Shown one piece after another: positions 55,149-64,000 of a stretch of 64,000 nt of DNA. A program made the translations under genes and the position numbers. Below the pieces are notes generated by a model. That model saw only the letters and a list, made by a program, of their open reading frames with translations, had not been told where the DNA came from and searched no databases. Source of the DNA: Ricordea florida (Eukaryota > Cnidaria > Anthozoa > Corallimorpharia > Ricordeidae); contig OX453272.1 in NCBI GenBank assembly GCA_949710005.1, positions 38,689,373 through 38,753,372 of the forward strand, read 5' to 3'. Position 1 is the first letter of the stretch; each line of letters opens with the position of its first letter.

Positions 55149-58100
55149 CTGCAAAAAATACAATAAAGATCATTGTTATATTCCTAGACTTCCACTCACC
55201 TAAGCTGGGACTGCCATTAGTCGATGCTTGGTGACAGACTTTATCACGGGAAAAGTCAGAACTCTCAGTCAACAAAACTAACTATTTCCCTTGTCAAGTC
55301 TCAACCAGGGCTCCTGGTTTCAATACATTTTAAAAACGTTCTATCAGTTCATGTGAAAAACCTGAAATCGCACTGTTATAAACCTGTCACGTTTGGTAAA
55401 AATGGTTCCGTTTATTGATAAAAATAGTGTGATAGAAACCTACCGATGGCACACACCACCTAACATAGATCAGTGGAAGAATCTGTGCAACTACCCCTCC
55501 CCTAACCCTACATTAACGCTAACTTTTTAACTTATTATAAATTGTTGGGTTGGGGGAGGGGTAGGTGCACAGTTGCTCAGATACTTCCATTGATCTTCTA
55601 ACATCACTACAAACAGGCTGAACCCGGTGCTGATTTAGTTGGATGCACCACTTTGATGGAGTAAATCGATAACAAAGCAGTAATCTGTTTTGTTATATAC
55701 CTAGACTTTCATTCAACAAACCGAAAACTATGATTGGTTGATTCTTGGTCACGTACCCTTGATCAAATTCAAATGTATCGACCGGAATACACTTGTGCAG
55801 TTGTTGCCCGCGCGCCAGTTGTGCCGTCTTTGTTTGCTTGTTTTTGCTAAGGGAAAGCCTAAATATATAACAAAGCACTTATTGTATGGACCCTCGGGAA
55901 ACTAGTTAGTTTTGCTTTTTCCTGATGTTTCCCTCGACTCTGTCTCGGGAAACATCAGGACTCTTGGGAAAACAAAACTAACTGTTTTCCTCGGGACCAT
56001 GCATTAAGTGTGTATTATCGTGAGTGCTCATTGGTTGAAATGGTTACACCCTGAGAGCTGTTTAATCATAGAATCATAATTATGCAATTTTCATAGTTAT
56101 TTAATTTTCATAATTCTTTTCACAACTCGCGCTCTTGCTTCGAAACTGGGCCTAATTTACACCATTTAAAACTTCACTGATTGTTCATTGCATATTTGTT
56201 ACGGAGAGTTTAAACCTGATTATCGAGCATCATGGTCACTATCCCAATTCTGAAGCAGCCAGTTTATTCTTGCTAACTGTAACCAGGAGTCATGTTGTAA
56301 CCTGTTAGTACGCGCGCAGTGATTGGTCAATTTAGCAGGCCGTACTTCACTGTACGGCCCGCTAAATTCAAAAGTTTGTTTTGAGATATAATAAGTATCT
56401 TACAAACCTCGTTTTCTCGGTCCGTATTATAAGTTACGGATCTTCGTTTTTTCCGCTTGGATTTCTGGCCCGCGCGCTTCACGCTTGGTCCATAAATCCG
56501 AGCGGGAAAAAACTCGGTCCGCAACTTACAGTACGGACCTCGAACTCGGTTAGTAAGAGGTATGTAACCTAAAGTGAAATATTTTACCTTAGGCTCAGTT
56601 GAGACGTCATACTTTTTATTTGCCAAACCTAACTGAGTTAGATCTCACTTTGGACCGACAATGGCGTCACATTTCATTCAGACGGTGCATCGTGAGTAGA
56701 ACATAATCTTTATTCCATTTAAGCAGAAATACAAAGCCCTTATTCCAATACACAAGGTATTCATTACCTCCGCTAAGGAGATTATGTTTTCACGCTTTGT
56801 TTGTTTGTTTGTCTGTCTGTTAATCGTTTTACGCAAAAACTAATCAACGGATTTGCACCAGATTTGGTGGAAAGGTCGCAAATATACCCAGGGTCAATCG
56901 ATTAAAAATTGGGATTTATCCGTATTAAACTCCGGATCTCAGATCCAGATGAGTGTAATATCAGGTGTACATATGTGGCGGGGCGGAGGTATGCGCTCTA
57001 CCGAGTGCCCTTCTAGTTTTGTTCTGCATCTGTTTGAGAAGAGCACTGTACGAATAACCTGCTAACCCAGTGTGTTATGATGCGATGGAATGTTGAACTG
57101 AACGTTTTTGCCGCACCAAATTAAAACTGCCGCGCCGAACTGATTCAAACGTCGATCTTTTGCCCTACTCAACTCATCAGTTGGGTTGGGCACATTAAAA
57201 AGGCGGATCAATGTAAGGATCTTGGCAACTGTGAAACTACCCCTCCCCTAAACCCAACATTAACATTAATTTTTTAACTAATTATAAATTGTTGGGTTAG
57301 GGGAGGGGTTGGTACACAGTTTCCCAGATATTTACATTGATCCAGAAATGCCACGTTTGATCTGTGCCTGACTTTTCCTACCTGAAGTGGCTTCAGTACA
57401 GTTTCAAAATCTTTACTGTCGGTATGTTTTTGGCCGTCGGTAAGCACGATCAGTACATCAGGTTTGTCGGATCGATCGCCTTTTTCCCATACAAACAAGT
57501 CGGTGTCGGCCAGTTCTATTGCTAGGTCGGTCCTGGTTGGGGAACCGAGAAAGGTCACTCCTTTTAACACCTCTTCCACAGCCTGAGGGTTTTGTTTGGC
57601 AAGATCATTGAATCCGAGCCTAAGGGTAGCTTTATAGTGGAACGTGATGATTCCCATGTGAGTTCCATTAGCCGAAACTGGCATTGAGCGTGCAAGCGTC
57701 ACCACAAATTCCTTAGAAATGTTAAAATTTGCCATCTTAACACTCTGAGTAGCGTCCAGGATCACTCCGAGATCAAGGGCTCGGTGGCAAGGGATGGGAC
57801 CTGGAACGAGAAGCAGAGGGTTATGTCACATGTTGAGTGCAAGTTGTGCAACGGATAGCCAATAGAAACACAGAAATACATCGTTTGTGGCGGCTTTGAT
57901 CATACAGCAAACTAGCAGGCACTGTGATTGGTTCGTCAGGGTCCTTGCACTAGGTTAGAGCGGCTTTCAATTGACCTTCGTCCAACCAAAATCAATCCAA
58001 TGAACCAACCACAACAGATGCACACTGTCCAATGAACCAAATGCAATCACAGCAAGTGCACATAGACCAATAAGCTAATCACAAGAAGTGTACAAAGTTC

Positions 58101-61100
58101 AATAAACCAATCACAGCAAGTGCACACAATCCAATGAACCAATCACAAATGCACACAGTCCAATGAACCAATCACATGAAGTGTACAAAGTCCAATGAAC
58201 TGATCACAACAACTGCACACAGTCCAATGAACTAATCACAACGGTTGCACACAATCCAATGAACAAATCACAACAGTTGCACACAGTCCAATGAACCAAT
58301 CACAACAAGTGCACACAGTCCAATGAACCGATCACAACAACTGCACACAGTCCAATGAACTAATCAGAACTTAAAGCCAGTACATGTCGTCAGAATCAAG
58401 CGAAGTAAAACGTTGTGAGCTCGTAACGGTTGGTTTAATTTAACTTCTGGTTGTTTGAGAAAATGGCCCAAGAATCTCTAACCAATTATTTATCATAGCA
58501 GGAGGGTAGCCAAAATTTTTCCAGAGGTACGCACAATTTTCCAAATCCCCCCACTCCCTACCCCCAAGTCCCAAATCTTTTTCAGGTGACTTGATTTAAG
58601 TCAAAAATCGACTTTAATCGATTTGTTTTAGGTATGAACGTTTAGCTACGCCCATGTATAAAAACAAAGTAATTAATTGGACAGTCCCCCCAACCCCTCT
58701 CCCCCCCCCAAAAAAAAAAGCAAAAATAGAAAGGAGCTCTTTTTCAACTCAACCGTGCTTCCAAAGGTAAACTTAGGTTGTCACATCATGAAAAGACTGT
58801 GGCTTATTGACTGCTTCAGCAGAAGAACATGTGAATGTCAGTAGTTATAGATTGATATTACACCTTCGTCTGCTAGCTGGTTTCTATAATTGCGGAATCT
58901 TTTTATAAGGCATTCTATACTGTTTGGACTAAGCGGTGTAACCAAGAAAACCGACAGGCGAATAGCCAAAAGAAATAGCCAATCAGAAACGCTCATTTTG
59001 GGGGAATAAACCAATCAGATTGCGGGAAAGTTATAGACGACGCTTTCTCTTTCTTTGTGTCATGATCTTGGTCACACTCTAAAAAGAAAACATTTTCTTT
59101 GTTTTTGTAACGTTGCTACCGTGGTAAAAAACAAATTGAAGGTGGTTTAGCGTTGTCTGTACTCTTATCGACAACGAGTACGCGTCAACACAGTGGTCAA
59201 AACTGTGATGACGCGTACTCGTTGTTGGTAAGGGTACACGCAACACTAAACCACCTTCAATTTGCTAACCGTACGTCTTGAAGACAAGGCATCTTTTGGT
59301 TATATGTCTGATTTTGCGAGCGGACAAGATAAAGCAAATCCTGAGTTTTGATTAGTTATCTAAGAGAGCAAGATTCCTAAATTGACCGCTCGGGATTAGG
59401 GACGGACTGGGATGGGGGGGGGGGGGGGTAGGTTGGGCAAGTTTGTCTTGTTAAAATGTTCTATTCTGGTCTATTCCTTACCTACATTGTCCCGCGAAAT
59501 AAAACAATTAAGAAATATAAAACATGTACCGTGTTTCTCTCGAGTTATAAAAACACGAGTGGAAGTTTGGGAGAACGTGAAATGCTGTGGGAACACTCAC
59601 CTGCGGCTCGTGTTCCCACAGCTTTTTCGAGTTCTCCGAAACTTTTACTTTTGCTTTTACACAAGGTCAATAAACATATATCTAAATGATGTATTTTTAG
59701 AGCATATAACATTGGATCGAGCGTTTAAACAGACGTGGTTCTCGGCACTTCTCCTCATGTCAGCTTTCATAGTTTTGTGATGTTCCTTTAAATTAGGGTT
59801 TTAGGGTTGGTCATGTTGAGGTGGCTTTGTAACAAATAAATGTTCTGAAAACCAACCCACGTCTATGAAGGCCGGTAATGGCTTTGCAGTGTGCGTTGAC
59901 TAGCGCGACTGTTGAAAGGCGTTATGGGATTTGTGCGTTATGGGATTTGTGCGCAATTTGTGTGAAGGCCGTTTCTAAAAATAACTTGGTCTGTCTTAAC
60001 ACCCGAACAAGAATACAAAGAAGCGGAAAGCTCTTAGTGTTAGGCTCTTGTATTGATGATGAACAGTGTACAAAGTGTGAGCTTGAGGAGGATTACAGGG
60101 GAATTTGAGAAAAAAACATGTCATGGTGCAAACCATCTTATAATGATTGTTACCAGAATGGATACTTCAAAATAAGGTAAGACATTTCGTGACACATATA
60201 CAATAGAGGTTATCTCAACATAAGGTGAGAAATTGATATGGTGTCACCATAACAATTCCTGTCAGCGCTTAAACCTGATCACTAAAGATCAGTGTCTGAC
60301 GCAACAGTTATTCTCTGCGTTAACTGTTGTTTATCTGCCAAAGCTGGTTAACACTGAGGTTGTCTGGTATTGCCATGTCACGTGACCAAATGTCCCGCCT
60401 TATTAACCTTTATTGTAAATGTCTCACCTTATTTTAAAGTATTTATTCCAGCCACAACCATCATAATACTTACACGGAAAGTCGTAACAGATCTCCGTCT
60501 TATGCACAGGCCCCTCACAGTCTTTTCCACCAAACTGAGGCGGGGGATTGGTACAGCTTCTGGAAAACTGCTGTTCTCCACCACCGCATGTTTTACTACA
60601 TTCTCCGTCAGGTTGCCATGGTGTGAAACCTCCATCAATTGCTACGTGATGATGGAAATAAGGAAATATACATAAGATGATACAGTAAAACGTTGTCCAT
60701 AACGTCCTAGGTATAATTATGACGTTTCATTCACCAAAGGAAATATGAACCGCAAAAAGGGGAAAAAACAGTTCATTTGAAAATCAATTATTCTCAGAAA
60801 TCGAGGTGAATTGCAGAAGAATATGAAATAAAAAAGTCACTATTGATGGGATTGAGGAGAATAATTGTCTCATACCGATGACGCAACCTCAGTTATGGAC
60901 ACGCATACAGCTGCAAAGCAAGAAATGAAGCCTGCCATTTTTCTTTCTTCAACCAAAACTACCATTAATTTTGATCATTTTGTTCAAAACCTGTCTCTTA
61001 AGCGACCACTTCCAAAAACTTCTTAAGCGACCGCGACCACGTTCGAGACCTGAGCTTTGACAAATAACTTCCTTTCATGTAAGGGACCACTCGAAGTCCT

Positions 61101-63770
61101 TCTGTTACTCAAATGTCAGTCATATTCTGGAATGGAAGCACGAATCTTGATTTGAATCCCAAAGCCTTGTTTGCAGAGCTTGAAAAAGTTCTTGAAAAGA
61201 AAATACACAGGGGGCAACCTGTGTTGATTTCACTTTGCAAATGGAGGATATTACATAGCCGCGGTGATATACGAGTGTTTTCTTCCAAGTTTGCAAAATA
61301 TGTTTCAGCACGAGAAGGGAATCTTCCTGTCCTAAGCAACCAAGTAATTGTCGTTTTATTTAGTAGTATACGGAGTGGTAGAAAATCGATAAAAACATTA
61401 TTTCACTGGTGATATCAAACGTGTATACTGCCTGATTGTTAAATATTTTCGAATGAACTCAATTTCGCAAAAATGAAATATTTTGACAATGACATATTTG
61501 AAATATTTTGACATATTCTTGAAAAGGTCGAAATACTGATTAGAATCAACAAATAGTCTCAGAATTGCCACGACTGATTGTAATTTGCCATAGCGATAGT
61601 TTCCATCACACTGTACAAAACCATGATATAACAAGAAAAAACTGAGAGCAGTTTGACTTATTCCTTAGCAACAAAGCAGATGAGCTATACAAGAGTGCTA
61701 CATTACATCGTCGAATTGCTCTAACAGCTTAAGGGCTTTGTTAATTACCTTCAATATATGGATTGTCAGAAGGAAGAGCCGAGGAAGAGCTGTCTCTACC
61801 CCAACTACTCCTGCGTTCGCTCATCATGCTTTGATAACTTAGCGCTTTCCCGCATGTTGTAAACTGACTTTAGGGGTAGTGAATCAGTATCCCGAGATCT
61901 CCTCGGCGAGGTAATCAGAAGATCTCGGGATATTTTGTAGAGGCTTACATGATTCACTACCCGACTTTAGCATTGACTTTAAAAGGATTGTGTTGCCGGG
62001 TATTAAATTTTGTGTGATTGATTTTCGCGGGACTTAGATTTGGCGAAATCACGAAATTCTAGTTAAGTCCGCTGAAATCAATAACACTAAAGTACCACTT
62101 GGTATACCACTAAATGTCACATAATGATGATCTACATACCAGGTACGATCGACCTTCAAACATTAGTCTAATCAATGACCACTCACTTAGGCCAAAAACG
62201 CAAATCGTAATTGTAAAATTAATTTTTGAATTCCGGAGAACTTCATATAAGACAGATCTTACTGTGTTGAAACAATTTAAACAACGGGGACAATGCGACT
62301 CGTCTTATATGATGCTATTGCGTCTCGTTCAGCTGACCATATTTCTAGCGATTAGCAGTTGTTTGCAGGAGTTGTCAGCATAGGTAATCAAATGGTTTGG
62401 AGTGCAATTTGGAATTAATGAGCACAAGTAAATTTTGAAGCAATGCAATGCAAGAAGTGCAATTTTTTCAAGACTGAAAAAATTGCACAGGCCTGTAGGA
62501 CGAGTGCAATTTGTTGTCTGAAAAATTTGCGAGTGCTTGTTTGTATATACAAACTTGCACTCGAAACTATTTGATTACTTGTTAATAATACGACGAGTTC
62601 TCAGCCAATCAGCGCGTTTACATTTTTACATGTATATTATTCAGGGTCTTACGGCATTCAGTCAACTTGCACTGTTTGACTTCCTCGTGGGGGCCTGGAC
62701 AATCCGCACCACCATTTGACGGAGGGGGATTGGCACATTTTCTCTCCCTTATCTGTTCTCCAATCCCACACGTCTTGTCACATGGTGTCCATGGGTCCCA
62801 GTCGTTCCACTCGCCATTAACTGGAGAATTCGGTTCTATCATGGAGTTCAAAAGTAAGGAAAGCAAAAGCCTCAGACAAACTGACTAGGAAGTAGAACGA
62901 AAATAGAGAAAAAGAAGAAACCTCGAGGAAGTCCTGAAACCAATTTTGTTTTTCCAACAGGTTTTGAAATAGAGCAACAAGTTTATTAGAACAATAGGCT
63001 AATTGAACGGTGTCCAACTAAAACAGCGGTTTAAACCTTTAAGTCCCAGTAGTGACCAGCGTCCAATTTCTCATTACAATATTTACTGTTCATCTCTCAG
63101 GCAGGTCATGAGAATAACTAAAATGATCACAAATAAAAAGAGCTTTACTGATATTTAAACAAATTCTCTTCATTAACACCATAAGAAATATATGAGAAGA
63201 TGAAATAAAATTCAATTTTTGTTCAGCTCGGTCTAAAAATCGTGTTAATAACCGGCCCAGGGAGATTTTGTTCTTCGGAATAAATCTGTTTTGGGAATTG
63301 GGCCTGACTCATACTCATTTTAGCCCGAACCACAAGACAAAATACATGGGAGAGGCACTCCTGTGCTACTCATATATCGTAAGGTTATAGTATCCCCTAT
63401 ATATTTATTATGTGGAGACGTGTCTTACTTCTTACTACTTACAATAATTTACGATATATAAAGTAAATACCGAACATCGGACCACTGGTCAAAGTTACGC
63501 AGGCTCTGGGAAAGAGATTGGGTCATACCTTGTAGTTCGTACACAAAATTTGTGCTCTCTTTTCCAACACACACTTTTGTTGTTGCCATGTCACAGTACT
63601 GCCACGTGACAGGTTCATCATGATAATTCAAATCCATCACGCATTTGCTTGCATCTGCTTCTCCAAATCGATTGTATGTACCGTTTCCGCTCCAACACTC
63701 GCCATAGAACTGGAGACCGAAAAACCTAAAGCCCCTGGCGGAAGTTACCTCTGCACATTGGCAGGCAAGA
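54987..63770 (-). CDS. coadhesin-like secreted adhesion protein (Cys/Trp module, TSP1 x2, VWA), 5' end missing
   Basis: Five antisense exons with GT-AG borders: 63770-63529, 62835-62653, 60641-60474, 57800-57382 and 55148-54987. Every internal junction up to the VWA exon is phase 1, the usual phase for shuffled extracellular modules; the last junction is phase 0. The order is a Cys/Trp module (FFGLQFYGECWSG), two thrombospondin type-1 repeats (WNDWDPWTPCDKTCGIGEQ; FTPWQPDGECSKTCGGGEQ) and a von Willebrand A domain split over two exons, ending SSCL and TAA. This matches the kind of architecture known for coral coadhesin and related matrix proteins. The VWA MIDAS motif reads DATQS instead of DxSxS, so metal binding may be altered. 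The signal peptide and earlier modules lie beyond 64000. The intron at 60.5-57.8 kb contains a 33-bp minisatellite. Confidence 0.8.
55468..55596. mobile_element. CTACCCCTCCCC MITE, copy 1
   Basis: Inverted ends GATCAGTGGAAGAATCTGTG / ATACTTCCATTGATC with inner CTACCCCTCCCCTAACCC / GGGTTGGGGGAGGGGTAG. Copy 2 is at 57205-57343. Confidence 0.7.
55887..56002. repeat. ATGGACCCTCGGGAAAC hairpin repeat
   Basis: Stem GGACCCTCGGGAAACTAGTT / AACTGTTTTCCTCGGGACC, with inner CCTGATGTTTCCC / GGGAAACATCAGG and loop CGACTCTGTCT. Intronic. Confidence 0.7.
56304..56562. mobile_element. GC-box foldback MITE, copy 3, with 8-bp direct repeats
   Basis: Diverged copy of 2886-3175, from GTTAGTACGCGCGC to AGTAAGAGGTA. 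TGTAACCT occurs at 56296-56303 and 56563-56570, a candidate 8-bp target duplication (hAT or P style). Confidence 0.7.
57205..57343. mobile_element. CTACCCCTCCCC MITE, copy 2
   Basis: GGATCAATGTAAGGATCTTGG and TTTACATTGATCC enclose CTACCCCTCCCC...GGGGAGGGG. It ends about 40 bp from the VWA exon donor. Confidence 0.7.
57382..57800 (-). CDS. adhesion gene: von Willebrand factor A domain, main exon
   Basis: Acceptor GTTCCAG|GTCCCA, donor CTTCAG|GTAGGA. It encodes RALDLGVILDATQSVKMANF, EFVVTLARSM, THMGIITFHYKATLRLGFND, SPTRTDLAIELADTDLFVWE and KPDVLIVLTDGQKHTDS. Beta-strand VLIVLTDG and the T-R-T-D second MIDAS loop are present. The first MIDAS loop is DATQS. Confidence 0.9.
58006..58375 (+). repeat. 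33-bp minisatellite rich in CCAAT, about 11 copies
   Basis: The unit includes TCCAATGAACCAATCACAAC and AAGTGCACACAG. Copies vary by a few bases and by deletions (for example AATCACAAATGCACAC). It lies in the intron upstream of the VWA exon. Confidence 0.9.
59111..59275. mobile_element. hairpin MITE with GAAGGTGGTTTAG ends
   Basis: ACAAATTGAAGGTGGTTTAG pairs with CTAAACCACCTTCAATTTG, with inner ACAACGAGTACGCGTCA / TGACGCGTACTCGTTGT. Near-complete palindrome, intronic. Confidence 0.75.
59553..59654. repeat. foldback repeat
   Basis: AAGTTTGGGAGAACGTGAAATGC / GCTTTTTCGAGTTCTCCGAAACTT with inner TGTGGGAACAC / GTGTTCCCACA. The ORFs over it are by-products. Confidence 0.6.
60163..60441. mobile_element. 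MITE with CTTCAAAATAAGGTAAGACATTT ends
   Basis: Inverted arms TACTTCAAAATAAGGTAAGA / TCTCACCTTATTTTAAAGTA, about 50 bp, end 33 bp before the donor of the second TSP1 exon. Confidence 0.6.
60474..60641 (-). CDS. adhesion gene: thrombospondin type-1 repeat 2
   Basis: Phase 1 to 1, 168 nt; acceptor CACGTAG|CAATTG, donor CCGT|GTAAGT. It encodes IDGGFTPWQPDGECSKTCGG, then SRSCTNPPPQFGGKDCEGP and the last cysteine in EICYDFP. Six cysteines are present; the first Trp of the WxxW pair is Phe. Confidence 0.9.
61868..61972. repeat. GTAGTGAATCA hairpin repeat
   Basis: GTAGTGAATCAGTATCCCGAGATC pairs with GATCTCGGGATATT and ATGATTCACTAC. Intronic. A possible extra linker exon (ATGATGAGCGAACGC, donor GAAG|GTAATT at about 61750, minus) lies nearby, but its start phase does not fit. 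Confidence 0.5.
62383..62583. mobile_element. GTAATCAAATG MITE, copy 2
   Basis: Ends GTAATCAAATGGTTTGGAGTG / CACTCGAAACTATTTGATTAC with internal GTGCAATTT repeats. Same family as 28741-28905. Confidence 0.65.
62653..62835 (-). CDS. adhesion gene: thrombospondin type-1 repeat 1
   Basis: Phase 1 to 1, 183 nt. It encodes NGEWNDWDPWTPCDKTCG, then GEQIRERKCANPPPSNGGAD and CPGPHEEVKQCKLTEC. The WxxW, CxxTCG, RxRxC and six-cysteine layout is complete. Confidence 0.9.
63529..63770 (-). CDS. adhesion gene: Cys/Trp-rich module exon
   Basis: Acceptor TTTCCAG|TCTTGC, donor CAAG|GTATGA, ending in phase 1. It encodes LACQCAEVTSARGFRFFGL, QFYGECWSGNGTYNRFGEAD, CVMDLNY...VCVGKESTNFVYELQ. The GECWSG...C..D......CVGK pattern is a small disulphide-rich module seen in cnidarian extracellular proteins. 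Confidence 0.7.
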
Positions 63771-64000
63771 CTGGAAAAAAAAAATGTTAAAAGGGATAGT
63801 GTATGGCTGAATAGGGAGTAGCGTGCTGTAGATTTTTTCAGGGGTTCCATTCATAGCAACGCTAGGACAATAGTGCTGAAAATCAAAATCAATCAATGAC
63901 AATGACATTGATAATACTAGAAATACGACTCGCGCAAAACCTGGCGCAGCTAGATTTTAAAGAACTCGTAATGGCTTTCCTGAGGGATAACACCCCAATT

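Noticed and set aside
58660-58740. Regulatory C-tract
   Set aside because: Simple homopolymer runs of C and A without supporting context.
61690-61830. Extra linker exon in the adhesion gene (MMSERRSSWGRDSSSS-like)
   Set aside because: The donor phase fits but no acceptor gives the phase-1 start needed to join the preceding TSP1 exon.

Overview
This is eukaryotic, intron-rich, AT-rich nuclear DNA. I infer an anthozoan cnidarian, most likely a scleractinian coral. Three pieces of evidence point there: a spliced adhesion gene built from TSP1 and VWA modules plus a Cys/Trp-rich module that I associate with coral coadhesin-like proteins; a tRNA-derived SINE at 51.77-52.0 kb of a type I associate with corals; and dense small foldback elements (MITEs) next to Penelope, Polinton-type, THAP/DDE and Helitron-type remnants. 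I see no bacterial operons and no CRISPR array. Most open frames in the window are chance or repeat-derived; only three host genes are well supported.

Layout. 0-3.8 kb: a Polinton-like element with long terminal inverted repeats and a 6-bp target duplication, carrying a broken antisense major capsid protein gene into which several foldback elements have inserted. 4.16-29.2 kb (+): a small-GTPase gene of at least eight exons whose donor/acceptor phases all agree. A zinc-ribbon exon at 4.16 kb may be its first exon. Its introns hold Penelope fragments, two inverted copies of a 1.25-1.29 kb element with 6-bp target duplications, SINEs, an L1-like RT fragment and two near-identical 1.9 kb Helentron-like copies on either side of exon 7. 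30-37.6 kb: repeats, including a decayed antisense LINE reverse transcriptase and a long CT microsatellite.

39.67-44.42 kb (+): a lin-28-type gene (cold-shock domain plus two CCHC knuckles). The one intron resolved here contains a CR1/L2-like LINE fragment and a 31-bp minisatellite. 45.6-46.2 kb: three diverged tandem repeats of about 215 bp. 46.23-50.36 kb: a 4.1 kb element with roughly 300-bp terminal inverted repeats, a THAP+HTH+DDE transposase gene with two stops, and a second gene resembling the N-terminal part of G2E3-like proteins. 50.78-52.36 kb: a foldback element with an integrase-like ORF remnant and a SINE inserted in it. 54.99-63.77 kb (-): five phase-consistent exons of a coadhesin-like secreted adhesion gene whose 5' end lies beyond the window.

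The host genes look functionally unrelated: a vesicle-traffic-type GTPase, an RNA-binding developmental regulator and an extracellular adhesion protein. All similarity statements come from reading translations by eye. No database search was run.
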